From Limnephilus marmoratus (taxonomy: Eukaryota > Arthropoda > Insecta > Trichoptera > Limnephilidae): a DNA stretch of 64,000 nt. Where the stretch lies: NCBI GenBank assembly GCA_917880885.1, contig OU862918.1, positions 30,651,988-30,715,987 on the forward strand. Reading direction: 5' to 3'. Both the position numbers and the translations under genes were made by a program. Under the pieces are notes generated by a model. It saw only the letters and a list, made by a program, of their open reading frames with translations. It was not told the DNA's origin and ran no database searches. Of this stretch, positions 12,122-21,460 are shown piece after piece; the first letter of the stretch is position 1; every line of letters starts with the position of its first letter.

Positions 12122-12373
12122 TTAGAAGAATATACGACGCGAATGTGAATGGTAGAAGAAGTCGGGGACGCCCGAGGAAGACATGGCACGATCAAGTGAA
12201 TCAGATACTTGAGTCGGGCCATGTCAAAAGTCAGAATAAAAGAAGAGTTTGTATGAGACGATGTATGAATGTGAGTGAGGCAAAGAGTGTGTGCCGAGAC
12301 CGAGTTGTTTGGTCGTCCGTCCTTTATGCCTACCCCTGCGGGGAAACGGCGTGATGGTTAGTTAGTTAGTTAG
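12122..12373 (+). pseudogene. RTE-type LINE, right half of the interrupted copy
   Basis: Resumes the frame broken at 10833 with RRIYDANVNGRRSRGRPRK and ends near YPCGETA and a stop at 12352-12354. It is followed by GGTTAGTTAGTTAGTTAG, the short-repeat 3' tail expected of RTE elements, which lack a poly-A tail. Confidence 0.85.
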
Positions 12374-12984
12374 ATGTTTATTATGCTCAGTTTCTTATAA
12401 TTTTATTTAATTTTTCACATACAGCAAACATTTTGAATACGAGTAAATACATAATTATAATAATTACGAGTACAATAAAATATTTTTGTGATATTCCCTG
12501 TTCCCTTTATGAGATATATTTTAAATGTGTAACCTAACCGGTTTCGGATCAACCTGAACCTGACGTGTACAATAACATTTTAAATAAATTACAGTTACAG
12601 AGTATTTAAAGGTAAAATATAAGAAGGGAGAGAGAAGATCACCTTTGATGGCGGACGAGAGGAAGTTACCTAAGAGAGAGGGGGTAAAAATAAGTGTGTT
12701 GAAGGGAAATATGTTTAAAATGAGGTTATTTGACAATTCTAATGGTTTATTTAATGATTTGGGTTTTTGAAATTAAAAACTTAAATATAAATAAAAAAAA
12801 ACAATTTACTTTTAAAAACTCTGTGACTCAGTAAATTATTTAATGTGTTTTTATGCACCAGTGATGAAGGTGCAGATAGAACCGAAACTGGTTGGTTAAT
12901 ATATTAGAAATATATAATAAAGTGTTAAACCAAACAAAGTTATTTTGGTGTAATAATTATAAATATTATTTTATAATTTATAAT
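12374..12984. other. AT-rich segment bounded by inverted CGAAAC motifs
   Basis: At 12529-12566 and 12855-12897 lie inverted copies of a GTGATGAAGG...CCGAAACTGGTT-type motif. Sequence between and after them is AT-rich and non-coding. This may be the remains of a Penelope-like terminal structure. Confidence 0.35.
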
Positions 12985-13318
12985 TTGGATAACCAACACC
13001 TCTGCCGTAGGTCATCCCAAGTGGTTCGCTACGTTTGGTGACTTAGTAGGGGTGCCCGGGTTCATGGGGTGAGGATTGTCCGGATCTTGGCGGCGGATGC
13101 GTCTGCCTACAAGCTGCATGGCAGGTCGGATCGGGAGAGAGTGGCTGAGGGAGTCCCTTTAACTTCTCCAGCCGTACTCTCTCGGAACATTGCCTTGCAT
13201 CGCAGTGGAGGGATGGATTCATACGTCCGTCACTCTTGGACACACTGACTTTCAGATTCCTACCCACCCCAAATACCCTTTTCCTTCCCACTTCCTCTCC
13301 TCCTAAAAAGACCCTCCT
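12985..13318 (+). mobile_element. Repeat family B, copy lacking both ends
   Basis: Covers GGATAACCAACACCTCTGCC through CCTCCTAAAAAGACCCTCC. The 3' hairpin is missing because a second copy is joined directly after it. Confidence 0.75.
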
Positions 13319-13722
13319 TTCCTAAAGAGTGTTTAACTACGTTTGGTGGCTAAGCAGAGGTGCCCGGGTACCGAAAAATTATAGGTTGAGTACGGATTGA
13401 GGTTTGTTTGGATCTTGCAGACGGAGGTGTCTGCCCACCAACTGCGTGGAAGGCCTGATCGGAAGAGACAGGTTGAGGGAGACCTTTTGACCTCTACAGC
13501 AGGACTCACTCGGAACATCGCAGTGGAGGGTATGGATTCATACGTCCGTCACTCCTGGACACATTGACCCTCATATTTCTACCCACCCCGCGTACATTTT
13601 CCTTCCCAGAACTTCCTCTCCTTCCTTTCCTTTAAAAATACCCTCACACAGCATCAGCAAAGATGACATATGCACTGAGTAGAATAATTTTCCTCGGAGC
13701 TTCCGTGAAGAGCAAAACTTAA
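13319..13722 (+). mobile_element. Repeat family B, diverged copy joined head-to-tail
   Basis: Starts at ACTACGTTTGGTGGCTAAGC and ends in a decayed 3' hairpin near CTCGGAGCTTCCGTGAAGAG. The direct abutment on the preceding copy suggests a tandem insertion or a recombination product. Confidence 0.7.
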
Positions 13723-14467
13723 ATAAATATAATTGAGAATTAGTTATTTTCTCTGCGTGTTAATTCAATTAAAACCTTTTTTTGTGGATTGACTTTTTAG
13801 TCATCGAAGAAGAAAATAACAATAAGAAATACTTTTAAGTGATTAAACCATAAATTTATTTAAGCTTTAATGTGTTTTAATGAAAACTATGGCTTCGTGA
13901 GAAGTATATAATTATTATGTGACTCGCTTTTCTCGAGTTACCTTATGAGAAGATTGAATTCTAATGTACATGGGTAGGTAGGAGTACTATAAATAGCACC
14001 TCATTACAGGGAAGTATGTAATACCCGCTGTCACCTTGGTGAGATACCTCTATTTAGATAGGAAAAATTCACGTTTTGAAATGGCTGTAGTTACTTTCAG
14101 CAAGCATTTTCGACTATTAATTTCGGGCGGAAATAACGTTTTTCAAAATTAACAGTGTGCACATTCGAGGTTGGCATTCATGCATTTTCCTTTGAGCTTT
14201 CTAATCAACATTCACAAAACTGGACTCTCCTTTCCTCTTTGATTAATCTAAACTAGTCCTCGTATGCACTCGTATCAGAGAATGTAAGTAACGTACGAGT
14301 ATTTCGTTATCTACAAAAAATCTAGTTTTCTCATATTACATTTCAACTTTTCACGTCTAAAAAATACAAACAATTTGATTACACGCCTTGAAAAACAAAT
14401 AATATTGTTTTTACATTACAATAGATACCTACAAGCAAAGTGAGCAAACATTGGAAATGGTTATATT
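13723..14467. other. AT-rich stretch, no certain feature
   Basis: Nothing firm was seen. On the minus strand 14069-14113 could encode a short terminal receptor exon (see findings), but the acceptor is weak. Confidence 0.35.
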
Positions 14468-14681
14468 GATTTATTTTTAGGGTGTTATGCCGTGTTACGC
14501 TAACTTCTTCTTTGACCAACATTTGGGGCAGCACTGCAGTGTCCATCAGCAGGGCAGATGTGAAATCATTGATTGATCATCGATTACATATCTGCCCTGA
14601 TTATGGACACTGTAATGCTGTCCGAAACCTTGGCTAAAGAAGGAGGTAGCGCAACATGGCATAATACCCCAAAAATAAATC
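14468..14681. mobile_element. Foldback element, 214-bp near-perfect palindrome
   Basis: The left arm starts GATTTATTTTTAGGGTGTTATGCC-like sequence and the right arm is its complement, ending GCATAATACCCCAAAAA then TAAATC. The centre is at about 14574. Each arm contains GGACACTG, the CTGATTATGGACA...TGTCCGAAAC hairpin motif and GGAGGTAGCGC. Flanking sequence to about 14720 is also shared with 9350. Fragments lie at 9350 and 10066. Confidence 0.75.
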
Positions 14682-15015
14682 GCTATAATATTTTGGACGT
14701 GAAAATCTCAAATCATATCCAATGGGGAGATGAAATTAAACATGATTTTTTTTAGATGATTTCTAAATAAATATTAACCCATATATTAAATTTATTTGCT
14801 TTTGGGTAATTCAATGGGTATTGAGTTCATAACTGAAAACCAAATGAACATGAAAATGAAAACACCTATATCGGTGATTAAGCGCGGTATTCGGTGAATA
14901 AAGTTACCAAAATTAATGAATTCGCGGAAACTTTGACAGCTCCGTGTCATCGCTCCTGTCATATTTCCTAAATCTAAACCATGAAATTGTGAAAATACTC
15001 TTCCTAGGATATATA

Positions 15016-15999
15016 TAGGGATTGCAATCCCGCAGTTTTGTTAATCCCGCAATCCCGCACCTTCAAAGCGCGGATCCGCGGATCCCGCAAGTTAAAAATT
15101 TGGCGCTAAAACTTTCGCGTAAATCGAGAGTAGCACGAGCGCAATGTTACCGTTTAGCACAAGATAGCCCGCCTGCCGCCAACCCCTAGTGGCGCTAGTC
15201 GCCGGCCACTAGAGGATTGGCCGGGGACTAGCGCCACTAGCGGTTGGCGGCAGGCGGGCTATCCTAGTATCCTGTATCCTGTCGTCGCCTGCCAGTTGTT
15301 CATAAATAGTTCTGCGAATTGTTGTTTGATCCAGTCTTTGATGTATTTTTTGTGAATGTCTTTGTAGTTAGTAGTTGCTTCAGTGCGATGGGCATGTTGT
15401 TATATAGTTTGGTTGCGTAGTACTTAAAGTTTCTTTGCCCGTATGAGGAATGGAGTTATCGGTATGTTTAATGTTTTTTGTGTGGAGGCCCTGGTTTTAC
15501 TTTAATTGAGGTTGCATTTGGAATGTGAAGTTTATGTTGGAAAAGGATAGTAGTACAGATTATAGTAATAATAGTAGCATCTAAGAGAAAGTTGTGATTT
15601 GATTATTAGTCATTATATGATTAAGACTGAATTAAAAATATAAAACTGTTAGGAGTAAATGTAAAATTAAACAAAACTATTAAATTATGCCAATTATTTA
15701 AAGATGAATCTAAGAAAACAGATTACTAATTTATTACTTAGATAATAGAAAACTTAATTAATACAAAATAATTAATTTCTGTTGCTTAATGTAAGAAATG
15801 TTAAATAAAAGTTGATTTTTACCCAAAAATCTGTAGTTTCAATATTATCTTATAACTTATAAAATCTGTAGATTCAATTTGATTTTAAAACTTATAACAT
15901 TATTTCAAAGATGCGGGATCCCGCGGGATCCGCGCGGGATTGAGCAATCCCGCATATCAATCCCGCGGGATTGAATTAGCTGCGGGATTGCAATCCCTA
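15016..15999. mobile_element. Non-autonomous hAT element with perfect 8-bp duplication
   Basis: Both termini read TAGGGATTGCAATCCCGC inward. GATATATA flanks both sides exactly (15008-15015 and 16000-16007), the 8-bp duplication that defines hAT insertion. The terminal repeat is itself a palindrome (GGGATTGCAATCCC). Subterminal regions are packed with GCGGGAT/ATCCCGC words, plausible transposase-binding sites. The 984-bp interior has no transposase frame, so it depends on another hAT source. Confidence 0.88.
15164..15262. repeat. GC-rich 99-bp palindrome inside the hAT element
   Basis: Arms of about 45 bp read ATAGCCCGCCTGCCGCCAAC outward-in, with the complement on the right, around a short centre at about 15213. 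It is far richer in GC than its host element and could be a separate foldback insertion or a hairpin carried by the hAT. Confidence 0.8.
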
Positions 16000-16007
16000 G
16001 ATATATA

Positions 16008-16655
16008 ATAATAAATAGGATGTAATTCAACCCCAAAAACGCAAAAAAAACACTGGTTACGCCCATACACATACCTACACATACACACACCTACATAGCA
16101 TGCATACATACTGTCACTGCTGGGGATTGGTATTAATATTGTTGCAAATTCCTTTCCTACCTATCCCTATTGCCTATCCGGCATACTCAGTCTGTAATAA
16201 ACGCCCGCCGCAACGTATAGCCATTGTGCTTCCGCTATCGGTTAATCGCCATTAAAATAACTCCGCCATGTATTATCAAAATAAACTAATCTCACGCCTA
16301 TTGCTGTTTGTGCCTGTTGGATAGGAGAGAAAGCAGACGAGGGCATTGCCAGCCTATAAGTTCTTTATCCTTTTCGGTGAGTCCTTTCCTTTCTATGCCA
16401 CATGTATTTTTATCATTTCAAGCAGTGATAGTAACACAAAATCAAAGTCCTTCGCCAGTCATTCTTTACACAAACATATCAATCCACTCTACACAATCAT
16501 AAATCTCATTCAAACACTATGCCACTTGCAATATTTCAAACTGTATTTTAATAATCACGTGGTAAACGAAAAATCGTTTTTGTAAAAACACTAGAAATTT
16601 TAAAAAACTTTGGCTTATTTAAACAACTTAATCAGGAAAACATGAACACACGTAA
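16008..16655. other. Non-coding stretch with a small AC microsatellite
   Basis: A degenerate CACATA/CACACA tract lies at about 16067-16112. The remainder to the Harbinger-like element shows no domain-bearing frame. Confidence 0.4.
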
Positions 16656-17287
16656 AGGCGCCTTCAATTTAGACGTTTCCCGTCGGACCGCTGAAGTGCC
16701 GATGCGGTGCGTTTGTCATATGGCGCAAGGACGGTCATTTGTTTTCATACAAAGTGCATGGAGCGGCAACAGTGCGGCATCGGTACCGAGAACGCTCGAC
16801 GACACGACGGCAACGTCGCAAACTCCACGTGTTCATTTCGCTGTTGAATAGTGCGGTGACAAGACGTGAGAGCTAATTTCATCGAATTTTCATGTTTATT
16901 GTGTGCTTAAAATGGATGATATAAACATGGAAGAATTTATAAATGAAATTTAAATACGTCCTGCTACATGGAACTCCAAAAGCGACAAACACAGTAATCG
17001 CACGGAAACAAAAAATGCTTGGGAAGGTATGTGTGAAAAATTTTTAGAGGATTTTAAAAATAAAACTACTGGTGAAAAAAACTGCTGTCAAATCAATTTA
17101 AAACATCAAACGACCCACGTCTAAACATCATTAGCATACAAACGCACGGCAGTAAGATACACTTCCAATTTAGGCGTTTGGTATCGGACTGCTACCGTAA
17201 AGGCAGCGGTACGGCAGCGGGTTATAACCAGCAGCACGAGAAACGTGCGGCAGCGGTCCGACACGAAAGTCTAAATTGAAAGAGCCC
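16656..17287 (+). mobile_element. PIF/Harbinger-type DNA element, TAA target site
   Basis: Inverted ends AGGCGCCTTCAATTTAGAC (left) and GGGCTCTTTCAATTTAGAC (right, reversed) extend into GTCGGACCGCTG. They are flanked by TAA at 16653-16655 and 17288-17290. The GGGC-TTTCA ends and TWA duplication fit PIF/Harbinger. It contains a broken MADF-like ORF. It sits between sequence that continues as a LINE fragment on the right, so it probably inserted into that LINE. Confidence 0.78.
16912..17124 (+). pseudogene. MADF/Myb-like second protein of a Harbinger element, broken
   Basis: About 70 codons from an ATG, with one premature TAA at codon 14 (16951-16953). The pattern MEEFINEI, IRPATWN, NRTETKNAWEGM matches the start of MADF DNA-binding domains (E-x-V-x-x-x-P-x-L-W/Y and a later NAW). 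PIF/Harbinger elements characteristically carry such a MADF/Myb-like accessory gene beside the nuclease, which supports both assignments. The nuclease gene is absent. Confidence 0.55.
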
Positions 17288-17290
17288 TAA

Positions 17291-17900
17291 GAATGTAAAA
17301 TACTTGGGGCACTGGAGATTTCTCGGATGATGGTGAAATTGAACGACAGAGGATAATTATCAGTATATAGTTTAAAATGATTGTACGAAGATCCTTCCAA
17401 TGCAGTAACAATTTAAAAAACATTAAAATATAAAAAAAACATTGTTCAATGAATTTTGCAGTAGTCTACATGCATGTGAAACATGGTGTGACTACCGAAT
17501 CAGCTCGATGGAACGACTCCGGATCCAATATAATAATGCTTGCAGGATTATATTTGGATACAGAAGATACAGCAGCGCATCGACAATATTTACGGAGCTA
17601 CAACTGCACGGATTCGCCGGTCTGATGAGATACCGGGTCCCTGGATGCAGATGCGGCTAATGACCTCCGATAACACGGCGGTGACTGCAGCCTTCCAGCA
17701 TCAAGCGCCACTCCTGAGTGAACGCTGGGCCTGACCTCACCCCAGACCACGACCCACATAATAATTGATTATTTATTTTATTCTTATTACTATTTTTGGT
17801 ACTTTTGTACTTGATTATTTTGTAAACATGTATAACAATGTGGGACGTGTGGGTTTGCACTATACTCCCCACATCCCGAAATAAAACATTATTATTATTA
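17291..17900 (+). pseudogene. LINE 3' end (CR1/L2-like reverse transcriptase tail)
   Basis: Starts with a VKYLGHW-like segment and SDDGE, common just after the reverse-transcriptase palm in LINEs. From about 17442 it continues with ACETWCDY, SSMERLRIQYNNACRIIFGY and RYSSAS, then a 3' untranslated end with AATAAA and (ATT)n. The frame is broken by shifts near 17320 and after 17630. CR1/L2-type clade is inferred from the microsatellite tail and the SSM-x-x-L-R-x-x-Y-N-x-A-x-R-I motif. Confidence 0.65.
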
Positions 17901-18155
17901 TCTTGTCACCTTTAATTATAGTATTTATGTTGCTATTCTGCAACATAAAGAAAGGGATTTCTTTGAAGTTTCACTGTTTTTGAGCAAATATAAAGCATTG
18001 CCCTGACTGGGGATACCAAAATGTTTTATTTTAATTGACGACATCAGTTTTTTTTTTTCGAATTTGAATAAATCAAATTCTGTGTGTTATCTGTTCAGAA
18101 AAAATAATCCACCTATAGCTAAAGTTGAAATAACATAATATTACAGTTCACCTAC

Positions 18156-18311
18156 ATTTGTGAAAGTGTCCAGCGACAGTATAAATATTTTCCCAGCTGT
18201 GAGCCTCAGGGGTATCTTTGACCTCTCCGCGAATATTTTAATACTTCGTTTTACGTCCTCGGTGCAGTCAGGCCAGTTACTGTTGAAGGCAGCTCGTTGC
18301 AGGTCTTTGCT
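18156..18311 (-). CDS. Odorant receptor gene, TM7-containing exon
   Basis: A minus-strand exon of 52 codons between a strong acceptor (ten T then CAG, 18312-18314 on plus as CTG) and a GTAGGT donor. It reads SKDLQRAAFNSNWPD, then SIKIFAERSKIPLRLTAGK and IFILSLDTFTN, the hallmark C-terminal block of insect ORs (an intracellular loop with a W, then A-G-K-x-x-x-L-S-L-x-T-F in TM7). ORs form cation channels with the co-receptor Orco in antennal neuron dendrites; TM7 contributes to the pore and subunit contacts. It joins in phase 0 to the exon at 28579-28692. If the donor were skipped a stop would follow after five more codons. Confidence 0.88.
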
Positions 18312-18329
18312 CTGAAAAAAAAAACTTTT

Positions 18330-18780
18330 TTAACAACTGTGGTTCTTGTGATTCTTAATAATTATTGTGATTTTTGTGGTTATGTGTTTTTCGTGATTCT
18401 TGTGACTTATGATTCTTGTAATTCTTGGGATTATTTTGATTTTTGGAATTCTCGGGCGTTTTGTGAATCTTGTTAATAATTATTGTGATTATGTAATACT
18501 CGCGCTTATTGTGATTCTTTAAAATTTTATGATTCTTTTGAATCTTGTGATTCTTGTAATTCTCATGATTTTTGTCAATTTTGTGATTATTGTGATTGTC
18601 GTAATTCTTGATTCTTGTAACTCTTGTGATTCCTGATATTTTAGTGATTATATGATTTCTGCGATTATTGTGATTCATATGAGTCTTGATTTTTGTGATT
18701 CTTGATTCTTGTGATTCATGCTTGTAATTCGTGAATCTTGCAATTAGAATGATTGTTGCAATTCTTGAGATTCTATATAA
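18330..18780 (-). repeat. 9-bp minisatellite, unit AAGAATCAC on minus
   Basis: Degenerate tandem copies of GTGATTCTT on plus run for roughly 450 bp just inside the intron upstream of the TM7 exon. The unit differs by two bases from the 9-mer at 1198-1378. The period of 9 keeps a 107-codon Asn/His/Lys-rich frame open on minus, which I regard as an artefact. Confidence 0.75.
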
Positions 18781-18789
18781 CCGTTCAAA

Positions 18790-19168
18790 TTTTTATAATC
18801 AGTTCAATTTATAGTATTCGAGATAAAAATGCAATTATGGTTTAAAAATGTGTATGACGCAAACAACAATATTAATTTTACTTTTTGATTTCAAAACACG
18901 ACGAAAATTATCCGGTGAATATTAAATTTCGGTAAATATAAGGAATTTCTTGGGTGAAAAGTCTTACAATAATGAGACCTTATTGGATGAGAATGCAATA
19001 TAAAAATCTTTTATAGATTTGATTTTATCAACGTTAACAAATCATATTTCGAATAAAATTATTTATTTACAAAAAACATAAAAAATAGCTAATTTAAAAT
19101 TTGTTGATTTTATTATTTATTGCTCGATGTGGAGCAACTTTCTTAATAAAAATATTCTTTTTTGCATT
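18790..19168. other. AT-rich intronic sequence, nothing recognised
   Basis: Intronic relative to the OR gene. No repeat member or frame was seen. Confidence 0.4.
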
Positions 19169-19612
19169 AGCTCCATACAGGAGGACCTGAGGAAAACTAT
19201 TTACTCTGGGCCTATATAATATCATATAAATCATCATAGTGTGGAGGGTATTTTCAGGGAATGGAAGAAGAGGAAATTCTGGAAAAGAAAAAGATACGAG
19301 TGGTGAGTAGGAATTTGGTTATCAGTGTCTTCAGGAGTGACAAACGTGCGCATCTATTCCTCCACTGCCATGCAAGGCAATGGGTAGATAGTCCGGCTGG
19401 AGAGGTCAAAAGGTCTCCCTTAACCGGTCTCTTCCGATCCAACCTGCCATGCAGTAGGTGGGCAAGCACATGCGTCGTCAAGACCAAACCACATACAAAC
19501 CTCAACCCATGAACCCGAATCCCCTGCTGAGTCAACAAATGTAGTGAACCACTTAGGGTGACCTACGGCAGGGGTGATGGTTACCCAATAAATGGCTCCC
19601 ATACCCGCCTAA
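19169..19612 (-). mobile_element. Repeat family B, nearly complete, decayed
   Basis: Runs from the 3' hairpin (GCTCCATACAGGAGG...GTGTGGAGGG) to the 5' end (TGGCTCCCATACCCGCCT) on the minus strand. Hairpin arms carry several changes, so this is an older copy than those at 9715 or 11090. Confidence 0.8.
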
Positions 19613-20199
19613 ATAAATTGTAATATTGCTCAAACATAATAAAGTAAGTAGGAATCTTTGGAATCTCTTTTGGTCAGAATGAAAAAAATATGAAGGACTT
19701 AGTATTATCAACTAACATCATTAATTAGATTTAATTAATTTGTCAACAATATGTACCATTTTAAGTATAAACGTACCACTGATGCTTGCTTTACTAAATT
19801 TACATTACAAGTGACACCTAGAATAAATTTACACCAAAGGCAAACAAAACAAACTAAGATGTTCATTCAAACTTTAGATATGTACTATTTTGCAACAAGA
19901 TCCCTCTAGAGCTCAAAATCCAAGCAATTTGTATTATTAAGGTAAATTCTGTCCAGTTAAAACTTTTAAACTCAGTAGTATGGTTAAACTTTACTAAACG
20001 GCAAACAACCGATTTAATTTGTATGTTGAAGTGGGTCTAAGAGCAGTTTGTTCTCGACCCGCTTGAACATTAAAAGGTTTTTAGAAAATTGGAAAATAAT
20101 TATAATTATAATTCACGTAATGCGTAAAATTATTCAAGTTGTATGCAATATATAATTTTCATAATTGAAACTAATAAGAATTAAATCTTATCAGACAAG
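19613..20199. other. AT-rich intronic sequence, nothing recognised
   Basis: No repeat member or frame was seen. Confidence 0.4.
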
Positions 20200-20762
20200 G
20201 CAAGGCTTTTCAAAAGTCGCGGGTTCAAATCCCGGCGTGCGCAAGTAAATTTTATTTGATTGATTTGTGTTTATCACATAAGGCAAGTAATTAAAAATAA
20301 TGTAAGGCATTTTTGCCACACGATCCAGAGTAGAAAATACTCTTAGTGATATAAGTATATCTTTCTCAAAATAATATATAGCATTTTTTCCACACGATCC
20401 AGAATAGAAGATACTCTCAGTGATATAAGATTCTCAAAATATTACCTATACAGCATTTTTGCCACACGTTCCACACGTCTACACGTTCCAGAGCAGAGGT
20501 TACTTGCCGTTGGCCGTTGTAAGACCACCATTCAGAATTAAACCTTTGCTTAAAATGGCTTTAGCGATGTCTAATGACCAGATCTGAACAGGTACTTTCT
20601 TCCCCACCTTCCCTTTTCTCATCTCCTTCCCCTCTCCACTACCTTCAGCCTCACTACATATCTTAATTGGGGATGCCGTGTCTCACTGGCTAAGGCGGTT
20701 GGGAGCAGTTGGGGCTCGTGTGAGGTAAACATATAAAAAACATATTTTTTAAATAATAAAAC
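20200..20762 (+). mobile_element. SINE-A copy with internal triplication, target of the gypsy element
   Basis: Retains only the 3' part of the tRNA head (GGGTTCAAATCCCGGCGTGC), then the SINE-A body. A segment of about 90 bp around CCACACGATCCAGAGTAG is repeated three times with variation (from about 20310, 20375 and 20450). The 3' end is an A-rich tail into which the gypsy element inserted; AAAAC at 20758-20762 is the left half of that target duplication. Confidence 0.8.
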
Positions 20763-20987
20763 TGTGAGAGAGGTTTTAGGGTGGCACACCTGTTTCCGGC
20801 CATACAAGAGCGAGACAGGTGATCCCGCATATAAAAGGAGATGCAGGCCTCTCCTCACTCTCTTTTTCCAACCGCCAACACGTTAGTTAGGACGTATTTA
20901 TAGCCATTACTTATAATAAATATCCATATCGCCAATACGCGCATTATTTATAAATAACCTCGCCTACACTCGAGTCTGTATTTAACA
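20763..20987 (+). repeat. 5' LTR of the gypsy element
   Basis: Begins TGTGAGAGAGG and ends TATTTAACA, i.e. TG...CA. It includes a TATA box (TATAAAAG, 20830-20837) and a poly(A) signal (AATAAA, 20915-20920), giving a likely U3/R/U5 order. It is identical to 25594-25818. Confidence 0.95.
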
Positions 20988-20988
20988 G

Positions 20989-21000
20989 TGGCGCAGCCTA
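20989..21000 (+). promoter_or_regulatory. Primer-binding site of the gypsy element
   Basis: TGGCGCAGCC begins one base after the LTR. TGG is the complement of a tRNA CCA end. The next bases resemble sites complementary to tRNA-Ser in insect gypsy elements, but two mismatches leave the primer tRNA uncertain. Confidence 0.6.
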
Positions 21001-21460
21001 CGGTACACGATTCTGACAATACGGCAGATCGCGTAAAGAATCGACGCGCAAAAAAAATTTGGCACAAAAATTTGGCAAAAATGATACGCGGTAACATTAT
21101 TATTTCGGGTCGGTAAGAAAGGCCGGACCGAAATTATTCCAACACTTCACTGCAAGGAGTGAAGTGCAAGAAGACACTGGAGCCAGCCAGCTTTTCGGAA
21201 GGGGGAAGCACGGGAGGTCCAGCGTCAATCGACATCTCTGAGGGTCAAGGATCGGAGATCCAGGTCGCAGGAGTGATCTGGGGTAGCCATCGGTGTTACT
21301 GTGTGACGGGTCTGGAAGGAGCCATCAATTCACAGGGTCGAGGAGCAGTTTCCGGAGCAGGGTCCAGGGAGCAGACGGCAGAAGAAGAAGCCTCATTGGG
21401 AAGTTTTTGTTTTTTCTGTTTTCTTTCTCTCTATTTGGGTACCTTCTGGGCATTGGGAAC

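Noticed and set aside
17540..17734. 64-codon plus ORF
   Set aside because: Shadow of the LINE frame at 17442-17660.
18355..18678. 107-codon Asn/His/Lys-rich minus ORF
   Set aside because: Same reason: it is a 9-bp minisatellite translation.
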